NCBI RefSeq assembly: GCF_005405905.1
Contig: NZ_BJHU01000058.1
Span: 1 to 64,000 of the forward strand
Source: Acidovorax sp. NB1
GTDB lineage: Bacteria; Pseudomonadota; Gammaproteobacteria; Burkholderiales; Burkholderiaceae_C
DNA length: 64,000 nucleotides
Direction of reading: 5' to 3'
The position numbers and the translations under genes were made by a program. Below the pieces are notes generated by a model that was given only the letters and a program-made list of their open reading frames with translations, did no database searches and was not told the DNA's origin. Each line of letters begins with the position of its first letter. Position 1 is the stretch's first letter. Shown piece after piece: positions 25,870 through 35,124 of this stretch.

Positions 25870-28146
25870 GTGGCGCAGGCATTCCGTTCCCCTTCGTTTT
25901 CCTCCCGGCGCGCACAAGCGCACGCCTCCGATCAATGGCTCCAAGGCCGTCTGCGGCCACTCACATGGCTGGTGGCCTGTGCATGTGCGGCCATTGGCAG
26001 CGCGCATGCGCAAGATGCGGCCCAATTGGTAGCTGCAGGACCGGTACTCAAAGAGGTGGTCATCAGCGGCTCGCGCAGCGAGCAGGACCGCGACGAGCTG
26101 CCCATGAGCATCGACGTGATCAACGCGCAGGCCATCGAAGAAGGCCAGGTGCGCGACATCCGCGACGTGGCGCGCGAGCTGCCCAATGTGTCGGTCACGC
26201 GCTCGCCCGCACGCTTCTCGCTGGCCAGTGGCTCCACGGGGCGCGAGCAAAACGCGGGCTTCAACATCCGGGGGCTGGAAGGCAACCGCGTGCTGATGAT
26301 GGTGGACGGCATGCGCCTGCCGCGCAGCTATGTGTTCAGCGCCAATGCCTTTGGGCGCGACTACCTGGACATCGGCCTGCTGCAGCGTGTGGAGGTGGTG
26401 CGTGGCGCCACCTCGGCGCTGTATGGCTCGGATGGCATGGCGGGCCTGGTCAACTTCATCACGGCAGACCCTGCGGCCTTCCTCGAAGGCGACAAGCGCA
26501 TCGGCGGCCGGGTCAGCCTGGGGTATGACGGCGACGAAAGCGACAAGCGCGTGGGCGCCACGGTGGCGGGCAAGGCGGGCGACACGGTGCAGTGGCTGCT
26601 GGGCGGCAATGTCACCCGCGCCCGTGAGCTGGACAACATGGGCACCAACGATGCCGCCAACGCCGACCGCACCCAGCCCAATCCGCAAAAGGACAAAAGC
26701 GCCGCTTTGTTGGGCAAGGTGGTGGTGACGCCCGGCGGCGGCCAGCGCCATGTGTTCACGCTGGAGCAGGTGGACAAGACGTCGGACTACGAACTGCTCA
26801 CCGCGCGCTCCAAGCCGCCGCTGGCCGCCACCTCGGTGCTGGGCTCCACCTCATTCACCGACATGCAGCGCAGCCGCGCCACCTGGGAAGGATCGTGGCG
26901 CGTGAACACAGCCTTTGCCGATGATGTGAAAGCCACGCTGAGCTGGCAGGACGCCCATTCGCGCGAGTACATCACCGAAGACCGCAACACCGCCGCCGAC
27001 CGCGTGCGTGACGTGACCTATGACGAGCGCACCTGGCAGGCCAACCTGCAGGGCAGCAAGGTGCTGCGCAACGGCGGGCCGTGGGTACAGAAGATCACCT
27101 ACGGGCTGGACCACACCTCCGCCAAGGTCGAGAACCTGCAGACCGGCGTGACGCCGCCCACGGGCGAGACCTTCCCGCTCAAACGATTCCCCGACACCAC
27201 CGAGACCAGCACGGCCCTGTATGTGCAGGACGAGTTCGTGACCGGCCCCTGGAGCATCACGCCCGGCGTGCGCTTTGACACCTTTCGTATCCAGGCCGAC
27301 CAGGCGGGCTTTGGCGCGCAGGCCGTGTCGCTGTCGGGCAACGCCACCTCGCCCAAGTTGGGCGTGCTGTACCGCGCCAGCGAGCAGTGGAGCGTGTTTG
27401 GCAACTACGCAGCGGGCTTCCGTGCGCCCAATGCAGGGCAGGTCAACGCCTTTTTCGAGAACCCGGTGGGCAACTACCGCACGGTGCCCAATGCCAACCT
27501 CCAGCCCGAGAAGAGCCAGAACTTTGAGCTGGGCGTGCGCGGGCGCATGGAGCGCTTGTCCATCGAGGCTGCAGCCTTCACCGGCCGCTACAAGGACTTC
27601 ATCGAGGACCTGCGCCAGGTCAGCGGCACGGGCGCACCGGGCAACCCGCTGGTGTTCCAGTCGGTCAACATCGGCCGCGTCAAGCTCAATGGCTTTGAGG
27701 TCAAGGGCGACATGCGCTGGGGCCATTGGGCGGGGGGGCAGTGGAGTTCTCCGTTTGCCTATGGCCAGACACGCGGCCGCGACACTGCCACGGGCAAACC
27801 CGTCAACACCGTGGACCCATCGCGGCTGACAGCGGGCCTGCGCTATGACAGCGGCGGCTGGATGGCGCGGCTGGACATGACCCACAGCGCTGCCAAGAAG
27901 GCCAGCGATGTGACGGTGGCCACGGGCAGCACGCAGTTCCTCACGCCGTCGTACACGGTGCTGGACCTGTCGGCCCAGTGGCGCATCCGCAAGGACCTGC
28001 GCCTGAACGCAGGCATCTACAACCTCACCGACAAAAAACACTGGCGCTGGGCCGACGTGCGCGGCCTGGCCGCCAATGCCAGCTTCATCGACGCCTACAG
28101 CCAGCCGGGCCGCGCCGTGCGCGTGTCGCTGGTGGCGGATTTCTGA
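25870..28146 (+). CDS. hmuR: TonB-dependent heme/hemoglobin receptor
   Basis: This 758-residue outer-membrane receptor takes up heme. A long N-terminal extension ends in a signal segment PLTWLVACACAAIGSAHAQ, followed by the TonB-box-like LKEVVISGS. The plug has NAGFNIRGLEGNRVLMMVDG and VVRGATSALYGSDGMAGLVN, typical of the hemoglobin/transferrin/lactoferrin receptor family. The barrel contains SEQWSVFGNYAAGFRAPNAG, matching the FRAP-type signature of heme receptors, and ends in SLVADF. The start is GTG with AAGGA about ten bases upstream. Genes for heme handling and a heme ABC transporter follow in the same direction. Confidence 0.92.
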   Translation: MAQAFRSPSFSSRRAQAHASDQWLQGRLRPLTWLVACACAAIGSAHAQDAAQLVAAGPVLKEVVISGSRSEQDRDELPMSIDVINAQAIEEGQVRDIRDVARELPNVSVTRSPARFSLASGSTGREQNAGFNIRGLEGNRVLMMVDGMRLPRSYVFSANAFGRDYLDIGLLQRVEVVRGATSALYGSDGMAGLVNFITADPAAFLEGDKRIGGRVSLGYDGDESDKRVGATVAGKAGDTVQWLLGGNVTRARELDNMGTNDAANADRTQPNPQKDKSAALLGKVVVTPGGGQRHVFTLEQVDKTSDYELLTARSKPPLAATSVLGSTSFTDMQRSRATWEGSWRVNTAFADDVKATLSWQDAHSREYITEDRNTAADRVRDVTYDERTWQANLQGSKVLRNGGPWVQKITYGLDHTSAKVENLQTGVTPPTGETFPLKRFPDTTETSTALYVQDEFVTGPWSITPGVRFDTFRIQADQAGFGAQAVSLSGNATSPKLGVLYRASEQWSVFGNYAAGFRAPNAGQVNAFFENPVGNYRTVPNANLQPEKSQNFELGVRGRMERLSIEAAAFTGRYKDFIEDLRQVSGTGAPGNPLVFQSVNIGRVKLNGFEVKGDMRWGHWAGGQWSSPFAYGQTRGRDTATGKPVNTVDPSRLTAGLRYDSGGWMARLDMTHSAAKKASDVTVATGSTQFLTPSYTVLDLSAQWRIRKDLRLNAGIYNLTDKKHWRWADVRGLAANASFIDAYSQPGRAVRVSLVADF

Positions 28147-28194
28147 GTCACCTCCCTAGGCACCTTTTCAGGCACTTCATCAAGGAGACAGTTC

Positions 28195-28551
28195 ATGAGC
28201 CATGCCCCTGACACGCCCGATACGCCCATGTCCGGCGCCCATTGCGACGAGGAATACAGCCTGCCCTGTGCCGAGGCACTGCTGGCGGGCACCCTGGCGC
28301 TGATGACCGGCTATGTGCAGGCCTGCTGCGACAGCCACCGCGACGCCATGGGCCGCAAGATCGCGGCCAACCTGCAGATGCTGGCCGATGCCGCGGGCTT
28401 TACGCCGCATTTCCGCACCGTGGTCTGGAGCCTGCAAAGCCGCTGGGAGCAGCAGTGCAAGGCGCGCCAGGACGTGGCCGCCAGCGCCGCGATGGTGGCT
28501 GCCGAACAACGCCGCGTGCTGTGGCACACCGCGCCGGAGGCCGTGCAATGA
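28195..28551 (+). CDS. Small unknown protein of the heme operon
   Basis: I do not recognise a named domain in this 118-residue protein. It has no signal peptide, is probably cytosolic and mostly helical, and is rich in Cys, His and Met in its first half (AHCDEEYSLPCAEALLAG, YVQACCDSHRDAMG). These residues could bind heme or a metal. A strong AAGGAGA site precedes the ATG. Its stop codon overlaps the start of hmuS (ATGA), so it belongs to the heme operon and is made together with HmuS. A role in heme transfer or degradation is possible but only inferred. Confidence 0.8.
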   Translation: MSHAPDTPDTPMSGAHCDEEYSLPCAEALLAGTLALMTGYVQACCDSHRDAMGRKIAANLQMLADAAGFTPHFRTVVWSLQSRWEQQCKARQDVAASAAMVAAEQRRVLWHTAPEAVQ

Positions 28552-29675
28552 ATGCCGCTGTGACGAGCCACCCCAGCGTGCCAGCCCACCCGCCGCTGGC
28601 CGCGCCCGACATCCGTGCGCAATTTGCCGCAGCCCGCGCCGCAGGCCAGCGCGCCAAGGACGCCGCCGAGGGCCTGGGTCTGTCGGAGGGCGCTGCCGTG
28701 GCCGCCCATGCGGGCGAGCACAGCCACCCGCTCAAGGCCGTGCCGTTGCAGGGTTCGTGGCTGGAGCTGCTGCAGGCGCTAGAGGCCTGCGGCCCGCTGA
28801 TGGCGCTGACCCGCAACGAGAGCACGGTGCACGAGAAGACCGGCGTGTACACGCACGTGTCGGCCACCGGGCCGGTGGGCATTGCGCTGGGCGAGGACAT
28901 TGACCTGCGCCTTTTCTTTGCGCAGTGGCATGCGGGCTTTGCGGTGACCGAACTGACCAACGGCCCCGCCAAACCGCCATCGCGCAGCCTGCAGTTCTTC
29001 AACGCCCATGGCCGGGCGGTGCACAAGGTGTTTGTGCGCGAGGCCACCGACCTGGCAGCCTTCGACGCCGTGGTGCAGCGCTTTGCCTTGCCCAGCGCGG
29101 GCTATGTGTTCGGCCCCGCGCCGGAGGCAGAGGCAGCAAGGCCCGATGCCGACATCGACGCCGATGGCCTGCGCGAGGCCTGGGCGGCCATGCAGGACAC
29201 GCACGAGTTCTTTGGCCTGACCAAAAAGTTTGGCGTGGAGCGCCAGCAGAGCTTCCGTTTGGTCGAAGGCCAGTTTGCCTGGCGCGCCGCACCGCAGGCC
29301 GTGGTGCGCCTGCTGGACGAAGCGGCGGTGGACGGCCTGCCCATCATGGTGTTTGTGGGCAGCGGCGGCTGCATCCAGATCCACACCGGGCCGGTGCGCA
29401 ATATTCAGCCGCTCGATACGCCGCGTGCGCAGTGGATCAACGTGCTGGACGAGGGCTTCAACCTGCACCTGCGTACCGACATGGTCGCCCACGTGTGGGT
29501 GGTCGAGAAACCCACGGCCGATGGCGTCGTTACCTCGGTCGAGGCCTTTGACCACAGCGGCGAGCTGATGGCCATGTTCTTTGGTGCGCGCAAGCCCGGC
29601 AAGCCCGAGCTGCAGGGCTGGCGCGACCTGGTGGCACGCTTGCCCGGCGTGCAGGAGCTGGCCCATGCTGCGTGA
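28548..29675 (+). CDS. hmuS: Hemin-degrading/heme-trafficking factor HmuS
   Basis: The 375-residue cytosolic protein belongs to the HemS/HmuS/ChuS family, which accepts heme after import and in some cases breaks it down. Two related halves are visible. The first has PLMALTRNESTVHEKTGVY and the second PIMVFVGSGGCIQIHTGPV, with the shared HEKxGxY-like and QIHTGP elements that bring the heme ligands. C-terminal LDEGFNLHLRTDMVAHVWVV is also typical. It starts inside the stop of the small upstream gene and overlaps the start of hmuT by 11 bases. Confidence 0.92.
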   Translation: MNAAVTSHPSVPAHPPLAAPDIRAQFAAARAAGQRAKDAAEGLGLSEGAAVAAHAGEHSHPLKAVPLQGSWLELLQALEACGPLMALTRNESTVHEKTGVYTHVSATGPVGIALGEDIDLRLFFAQWHAGFAVTELTNGPAKPPSRSLQFFNAHGRAVHKVFVREATDLAAFDAVVQRFALPSAGYVFGPAPEAEAARPDADIDADGLREAWAAMQDTHEFFGLTKKFGVERQQSFRLVEGQFAWRAAPQAVVRLLDEAAVDGLPIMVFVGSGGCIQIHTGPVRNIQPLDTPRAQWINVLDEGFNLHLRTDMVAHVWVVEKPTADGVVTSVEAFDHSGELMAMFFGARKPGKPELQGWRDLVARLPGVQELAHAA

Positions 29676-30576
29676 TCCGATGGCTGTGCAAAGTGGGGTG
29701 CACGCTGGTGTGCGCAGGCAACTGCTGCGCAGTGCGCTGGCAGCCCCCTTGCTTTCCGCCCTGGGTGGCAGCGCTGCCTGGGCCGCCACCCCGGCCCGGC
29801 CGCCGCGCATCGTCTCGCTGGGCGGCGCGTTGACAGAGGTGGTCTACCTGCTGGGCGCCCAGGGCCAACTGGTGGGCACCGACACCACCAGCCTGTTCCC
29901 CGAGGCCGCGCTGCGCACCGCCAAGGTTGGCTACATGCGCCAGCTTTCGGCCGAGGGCTTGCTCTCGCTGAAGCCCGATGCCGTGGTGGGCACCACCGAG
30001 GCCGGGCCGCCCGTGGTGCTGGACCAGGTGCGCAGCGCTGGCGTGCGTGTGGAGCTGGTGCAGGCCGACCACACCTGGGACGAGGTGCGCCGCAAGGTCA
30101 GCACCGTGGGCCGCGTGGCGGGCCGCGAGCGCGAGGCCCAGGCCCTGCAGGCCGAGCTGGACGCGCAGTGGGCGGCGGTGAACAAGGTAGTGGCTGCTGC
30201 CACCCGGCGCCCGCGTGCGCTCTTCATCCTGTCGCACGGCGGCAGCCCCATGGTGGCGGGCACCGGCACGGCGGCCGATGCGCTGATTCGCTTGGCGGGC
30301 GGCACCAACGCCATCACGCAGTTTGCGGGCTACCGGCCCCTCACCGCCGAGGCCATGGCCAGCGCGGCGCCCGAGGTGCTGCTCAACAGCACCCAGGGCA
30401 TTGAGGCGCTGGGCGGCGAGGCGGCGTTTTGGCAGCGGCCCGAACTGGCCCTCACGCCCGCCTTTCGCCGCAAGGCGCTGGTGACCATGGAGGCCAGCCA
30501 CCTGCTGGGCTTTGGCCCGCGCCTGCCCAGCGCCGTGCGCGAGTTGCACACCCGCATGCTGGCGGCCCTGGCGTGA
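29665..30576 (+). CDS. hmuT: Periplasmic heme-binding protein of the ABC importer
   Basis: This 303-residue protein has a signal peptide (RRQLLRSALAAPLLSALGGS, ending at about AAWAA, with a twin-arginine start), then a class III solute-binding fold. The segments RIVSLGGALTEVVYLLGAQ, LLSLKPDAVVGTTEAGPPVV and ALFILSHGGSPMVAG are typical of HmuT. It delivers heme to HmuUV. The ATG at 29665 lies inside the end of hmuS; a second in-frame ATG is at 29680. It overlaps hmuU by four bases. Confidence 0.92.
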   Translation: MLRDPMAVQSGVHAGVRRQLLRSALAAPLLSALGGSAAWAATPARPPRIVSLGGALTEVVYLLGAQGQLVGTDTTSLFPEAALRTAKVGYMRQLSAEGLLSLKPDAVVGTTEAGPPVVLDQVRSAGVRVELVQADHTWDEVRRKVSTVGRVAGREREAQALQAELDAQWAAVNKVVAAATRRPRALFILSHGGSPMVAGTGTAADALIRLAGGTNAITQFAGYRPLTAEAMASAAPEVLLNSTQGIEALGGEAAFWQRPELALTPAFRRKALVTMEASHLLGFGPRLPSAVRELHTRMLAALA

Positions 30577-31685
30577 GCGCGGTTCCGCTGCCACGGCGCG
30601 GCCCACGCGGCCCGCACCGCCTGCGCCTGGCCCCAGGGCGGCTGGCGCCGCGCACCGCCTTGCTGCTGGGGGTGGTGCTGGTGCTGCTGGCCCTGGTGTG
30701 GGCGGCCACACGCGGCGCTTACGCCATCGCACCCGCCCAACTGGTGCACATGCTGGGGCAGATGCTGCTGCAGGCCCTGGGCCTGGCCCCGGCGGCCGAG
30801 CCCGCGCCCGAATACCTGGTGTTCATGAACATCCGCCTGCCGCGCCTGTGCATGGGCGTGGCCGCTGGCGCGGGCCTGGGCTTGGCCGGGGCGCTGATGC
30901 AGGGCCTGTTCCGCAACCCGCTGGCCGACCCCGGACTGGTGGGCGTGAGCAGCGGCGCCGCGCTGGCTGCGGCTGCCACCATCGTGCTGGGCAGCCACTG
31001 GCTGCCCGACATGCCACGCACCCTGGGCAGCTGGGCGCTGGTGACCACGGCCTTTGGCGGCGGCCTGCTGGTCACGGCGCTGATCTATGCGCTGGCGCAG
31101 GCCGACGGCGGCACGCGCATGGGGCTCATGCTGCTGGCTGGCGTGGCGGTCAATGCGCTGGCGCTGGCGGGGCTGGGCTATCTCAATTTCATCTCCACCG
31201 ACGAGCAGTTGCGCAACCTTCAGATGTGGCTGCTGGGCAGCCTGGGCGGCGCCCGCTGGAGCGCCGTGCTGCTGGTGAGCGGCGTGGTGGCCGCCGCCTG
31301 CGCCATGGGTCTGGCACTGGCCCGGCCGCTCAATGCCATCGCGCTGGGCGAGGCGCAGGCCGCGCTGTTGGGCGTTCCGGTGGAGCGCACCAAGCGCCTG
31401 GCGGTGCTGGTGACCGCGCTGGCAGTGGGTGCCGTCACGGCGGCGACGGGCATCATCGGCTTCATTGGCCTGGTGGCGCCGCACTGTGTGCGCCTGGTGG
31501 CCGGGCCGGACCACCGCGTGGTGCTGCCGGGCTCGGCCCTGCTGGGCGCCGCGCTGGTGCTGGTGGCCGACGGTGTGGCCCGCACCATCGTCCAGCCCGC
31601 CGAGTTGCCGCTGGGCGTGCTAACCGCGTTCATCGGCGTGCCGCTGTTTTTGGCCATGCTGCGCCAGTTCAGGAGCAAGGTATGA
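30573..31685 (+). CDS. hmuU: Heme ABC transporter permease
   Basis: The 370-residue protein is a FecCD-type permease with about ten membrane helices. Diagnostic segments are RLPRLCMGVAAGAGLGLAGA near residue 85, LMQGLFRNPLADPGLVGVSSG, and GIIGFIGLVAPHCVRL, which contacts the ATPase. The start is a GTG that overlaps the stop codon of hmuT (GTGA). Alternative upstream ATGs would sit within hmuT. It forms the inner-membrane channel with HmuV. Confidence 0.92.
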   Translation: MSAVPLPRRGPRGPHRLRLAPGRLAPRTALLLGVVLVLLALVWAATRGAYAIAPAQLVHMLGQMLLQALGLAPAAEPAPEYLVFMNIRLPRLCMGVAAGAGLGLAGALMQGLFRNPLADPGLVGVSSGAALAAAATIVLGSHWLPDMPRTLGSWALVTTAFGGGLLVTALIYALAQADGGTRMGLMLLAGVAVNALALAGLGYLNFISTDEQLRNLQMWLLGSLGGARWSAVLLVSGVVAAACAMGLALARPLNAIALGEAQAALLGVPVERTKRLAVLVTALAVGAVTAATGIIGFIGLVAPHCVRLVAGPDHRVVLPGSALLGAALVLVADGVARTIVQPAELPLGVLTAFIGVPLFLAMLRQFRSKV

Positions 31686-32533
31686 ACGCCGTCGCTGCTG
31701 CCAACGCCACGGTGGCCACGGCCAACGCCAACGCCGCCGATCTGTTGGTGTGCGACCAGTTGGGTGTGGGCGTGCCCGGCAGGCCCTTGCTGGCCACCGT
31801 GCATACGCAGTTGGCGGCGGGCCGCGTCACGGCCATCCTGGGACCCAACGGCGCAGGCAAGTCCACGCTGCTGGCCATGCTCTCGGGCCAGCGCGCACCG
31901 CGCTCGGGCCAGGTGCGGCTGGGCGGGCGGCCCGTGTCTGGCCACAGCACCCCGGCCCTGGCCCGCCAGCGCGCCGTGCTGCCGCAAGACACGGCGGTGG
32001 CGTTTGACTTCACGGTGCAAGAGGTGGTGGAGATGGGGCGCTTTCCGCACCGCCAGCAGCCCAGCCGCCACGAGGCGCTCATCGTCGGCCAGGCCATGGA
32101 GGCCACGGGCGTGGCCCACCTGGCCGGGCGCAGCATCAACACCCTGTCGGGCGGCGAACGCGCCCGCAGCCACTTGGCCCGCGCCCTGGCGCAAATCTGG
32201 GAACCCCTGCCCGATGGCGCCCCCCGCTGGCTGCTGCTGGACGAGCCCACCGCCGCCCTTGACCTGGCCCACCAGCACCATACGCTGGCCCTGGTGCGCC
32301 GCTGGGCGGTGGAGCAGGGCGTGGGCGTGGTCGCGGTGCTGCACGACCTGAACCTGGCCCTGCGCTACGCCCACGACAGCCTGCTGCTCGCCCCCTGCCT
32401 GCCAGGCCCGCGCAGCATGGACGCCACCATCCGCCTGCTGACCCCCGCCACCATCGCGCAGGTGTGGGGTGTGCACAGCACGCCGGTGCTGGCGGCCGAC
32501 GGGGTGCCGCAGTACCTGGTGGCGGCGCAGTGA
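31682..32533 (+). CDS. hmuV: Heme ABC transporter ATP-binding protein
   Basis: This 283-residue ATPase powers heme import. Its Walker A motif is GPNGAGKST near residue 54, the ABC signature is LSGGERARSHLARAL and Walker B is WLLLDEPTAALD, followed by the switch His in VAVLHDLNLALRYA. The N-terminal 20 residues are an Ala/Asn-rich extension. The start overlaps the hmuU stop as ATGA. It is the last gene of the operon; no clear terminator follows, but an interspersed repeat lies just downstream. Confidence 0.94.
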   Translation: MNAVAAANATVATANANAADLLVCDQLGVGVPGRPLLATVHTQLAAGRVTAILGPNGAGKSTLLAMLSGQRAPRSGQVRLGGRPVSGHSTPALARQRAVLPQDTAVAFDFTVQEVVEMGRFPHRQQPSRHEALIVGQAMEATGVAHLAGRSINTLSGGERARSHLARALAQIWEPLPDGAPRWLLLDEPTAALDLAHQHHTLALVRRWAVEQGVGVVAVLHDLNLALRYAHDSLLLAPCLPGPRSMDATIRLLTPATIAQVWGVHSTPVLAADGVPQYLVAAQ

Positions 32534-32550
32534 ATGGCATTTCTGTAGTC

Positions 32551-32596
32551 AAAATGGCCTCTGCCGCGCTATGGGTCTCAAAGATTGCTATAAAAA
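32551..32596 (-). repeat. Interspersed repeat, copy 6
   Basis: On the minus strand the segment contains TATAGCAAT followed by GCGCGGCAGAGGCCATTTT. It is the same repeat type in opposite orientation, directly after the heme operon. Confidence 0.55.
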
Positions 32597-32704
32597 GTGA
32601 AGCATCTGCATGGTGTGCCTGTGCAACCCACCGGGCTAGGCCCCTCAACCCGTCAGGCTATCTGGCGGGACGGGTGGCGTGGCCTGCTTAGAATCCCGCT
32701 GCCC

Positions 32705-33058
32705 ATGCGCCGCTTGCTGCTCGTCTTTCTGTTGGTGTTCATGCCGCTCCAGTCCATCTGGGCGGCGGCCTCGCCCTATTGCGGGCACGAGTCAGCGCCG
32801 CAGGCATCGCACTTTGGCCACCATGTGCACGAGCACCATGGCGATGAAGGTGCCGACCATTTGGCCCCGGCCACCCCCAGCACCCTGGCCGACATGGACT
32901 GCCATGCCTGCCATGGCGCAGGCAGTGGTTTGGCGCACAGCGCCAGCGCTCAGGCCATCTTGGTGGCCGTGGCGCACCCACCGGGCCAGGGCGTACCCGC
33001 TTGGCCGCCCGCACCCCTTACGCGCCCCGAACGCCCCAACTGGTCCTTCCTCGCCTGA
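32705..33058 (+). CDS. czcI: CzcI-like cation efflux accessory protein
   Basis: This 117-residue protein has a signal peptide (MRRLLLVFLLVFMPLQSIWA) and a short His-rich mature part (ASHFGHHVHEHHGDEGADH) with the CHACHG cluster further on. It resembles CzcI, a small periplasmic protein encoded at the start of czc operons and thought to sense or modulate metal export. The same-direction czcC gene follows 180 bp later. I assign CzcI from its length, His-rich segment and position; metal specificity is unknown. Confidence 0.75.
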   Translation: MRRLLLVFLLVFMPLQSIWAAASPYCGHESAPQASHFGHHVHEHHGDEGADHLAPATPSTLADMDCHACHGAGSGLAHSASAQAILVAVAHPPGQGVPAWPPAPLTRPERPNWSFLA

Positions 33059-33238
33059 GCGGCGAGGCGGGGGCTCGGGTGGCCCCGTTTCTTTTCCTGA
33101 TGCTGTCGGAGACCTGCCTTCCCTGGCAGTAGCGGTGCGCGTCTCGCTGTTAGCGTGCATGCACCGCTGACCGTCCCCTTCATCCATCGCGCCTCGCCGA
33201 TTTCAACCTGTGGCCCCTGGCCACTGCAGAGGAATCGG

Positions 33239-34516
33239 ATGCAACCAACGAACTATCGACAACACACGCCCACCGCCGCACTCGCGGCCATGGCGTTGGG
33301 CTACGCACTGCTGGGCAGTGCCGCACAGGCCCAGCCCACCCACCCCGGCACCGCGCCGCTCACCCTCCAGGCCCTGTTTGACCAGGCCTGGCAACGCCAG
33401 CCCGAAGCGCAGTCTGCAGCTTTGCGGCGCGAGGCCGCGCAGGCCACACGCAGCGCGGCGACTGCCTGGACGGCCGAGCCCATGGCGCTGGAGCTGTCCA
33501 CCAAAACCGACCGCCCCGGCAGCAACCAGGGCAGCCGCGAAGCCGAGGTGGGCCTGGCCCTGCCGCTGTGGCTGCCCGGCGAGCGCGCCCGCAAGGCGGC
33601 CTTGGCCGACGCCGAAGTGCAAGCGCTGAGCAGCCGCCAGCGCGCCGCGCAGCTGCAACTGGCCGCTACCGTGCGCGAAGCCTGGTGGGCGGCACAGCGC
33701 GCGCAGGCCGACTGGGCCCTGGCGCAAGACCGGCTGCTGAACGCCCAGCGCCTGGCCGCCGACGTGGCGCGCCGCGTGCGTGCGGGCGACCTGTCGCGCG
33801 CCGACCAGGCGCAGGCCGACGGCGCCGTGGCCCAGGCCGAAGCCGCCGTGGCCGAGGCCCAGGGCGCGCGCGACGCAGCGCAGGCGTCGCTGGCAGCTTG
33901 GGGCATCAAGGCCGTGCCCGACTTAGCGCTGGCCGACGCGGCGGAGCCCGAGCCCGCCGTGCCAGACGCCACGGCAGCCGCTGCCCAGCACCCCGCAGCA
34001 GCCGACTGGCAGGACCAGGCCGAGGTGGCCCGCCGCGCCGCCGACCTGGCCGCCGTGCAGACCCGCGCCAACCCCGAGCTGAAGGTGGCCGTCACGCGCG
34101 GACGCGAGCAGGCAGGCGACCGCTACCAACAGACCTTCACCGTGGGTCTGCGCGTGCCTCTGGGTGGGGGTGACCGGGCACAGGCCAAGCAGGCCGCTGC
34201 CCGCGCCGAAGCCCTGGCCGCCGAGGCCCGCGCCGCTGCCGAGCGAGACCGGCTGGCCGCCGACATCGCCGCCGCCATGGCCCGCGTCAAAGCCACCCAG
34301 GCCCAGCACGACGCGCTGGCACGCCACTTGGCGTTGGCGCAGGGCACACGCGGCTTTATCGACAAGGCCTTCCGCCTGGGCGAAGCCGACGGCCCCACGC
34401 GCCTGCGTGTGGAGCTGGAGGCCGCCCAGGCCGAACGCCAACTGGCCCGCGCCCGCATCGATGCTGCTGCCGCCGTCTCCACCCTGCGCCAGGCCCTGGG
34501 CCTGCTGCCGCAATGA
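33239..34516 (+). CDS. czcC: Outer-membrane efflux protein, CzcC type
   Basis: The 425-residue protein is the TolC-like outer-membrane channel of the efflux system. A signal peptide ending SAAQAQ is followed by LTLQALFDQAWQRQPEAQSA, typical of the family. Long alanine-rich helices follow (about residues 110-220 and 300-400), with DLSRADQAQADGAVAQAEAA marking a helical hairpin. The ATG has a GAGGAA site. The stop codon overlaps an in-frame ATG of the next gene. It should form a tripartite pump with the downstream CzcB- and CzcA-like proteins. Confidence 0.88.
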   Translation: MQPTNYRQHTPTAALAAMALGYALLGSAAQAQPTHPGTAPLTLQALFDQAWQRQPEAQSAALRREAAQATRSAATAWTAEPMALELSTKTDRPGSNQGSREAEVGLALPLWLPGERARKAALADAEVQALSSRQRAAQLQLAATVREAWWAAQRAQADWALAQDRLLNAQRLAADVARRVRAGDLSRADQAQADGAVAQAEAAVAEAQGARDAAQASLAAWGIKAVPDLALADAAEPEPAVPDATAAAAQHPAAADWQDQAEVARRAADLAAVQTRANPELKVAVTRGREQAGDRYQQTFTVGLRVPLGGGDRAQAKQAAARAEALAAEARAAAERDRLAADIAAAMARVKATQAQHDALARHLALAQGTRGFIDKAFRLGEADGPTRLRVELEAAQAERQLARARIDAAAAVSTLRQALGLLPQ

Positions 34517-34551
34517 CGCCCTTGGGGCATCCACCACTTTTGATGATCACC

Positions 34552-35124
34552 ATGAAACGCTCTTCCACTTTTTCTACCCTGGGCCTGGCCCTGCTGCTGG
34601 GCCTGTTGCCGCCCACCGCGCTGGCGGGCCCAGGCCACGACCATGGCGAAGCCCCCGCTGCCGCAGCGGGCACGGCCCTGCCGCGCTTTGCCGCCACCTC
34701 CGACCTGTTTGAACTGGTGGGTGTGCTCGACGGGCCAAAAATCGCGCTCTACCTGGACCACGCAGCCGACAACCGCCCCGTGAAAGACGCCCGGCTGGAG
34801 CTGGACATTGCAGGCACCAACGTGCCTGTCACCCGCGTGGCCGAGGGCGAGTTCCAGGCCACCCTGGCCGCCCCGCTGGCCGAGGGTGTGAGCCCCGTCA
34901 CCGCCACCGTGGCCGCAGGCAGCGACACTGACCTGCTGGCTGGCGAGATCGACCTGCACCCCGCCGCTCACACCGATGCCGCCCCCACCGGGCTGGCCCG
35001 CCGCACCGCGCTGATGGCAGGCGCCGCAGCCGCCGTGCTGCTGGCGCTGGTTGCCGCATGGCGCCTGCGCCGGGGCCGTGCGGCCCGCATCGGCAACCCC
35101 CAGCGCGTAGGAGGTGCCGCATGA
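34552..35124 (+). CDS. Membrane-anchored small protein of the czc operon
   Basis: I do not recognise a named family for this 190-residue protein. It begins with a signal peptide (STLGLALLLGLLPPTALAG) immediately followed by GPGHDHGEA, and has a C-terminal membrane helix (ALMAGAAAAVLLALVAAW) with a basic tail. The soluble part LFELVGVLDGPKIALYLDHA looks like a small beta-domain similar to parts of membrane-fusion proteins. An earlier ATG at 34513 overlaps the czcC stop and is also possible, but the signal peptide fits 34552. It overlaps czcB by four bases. It may help load metal into the pump. Confidence 0.72.
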   Translation: MKRSSTFSTLGLALLLGLLPPTALAGPGHDHGEAPAAAAGTALPRFAATSDLFELVGVLDGPKIALYLDHAADNRPVKDARLELDIAGTNVPVTRVAEGEFQATLAAPLAEGVSPVTATVAAGSDTDLLAGEIDLHPAAHTDAAPTGLARRTALMAGAAAAVLLALVAAWRLRRGRAARIGNPQRVGGAA

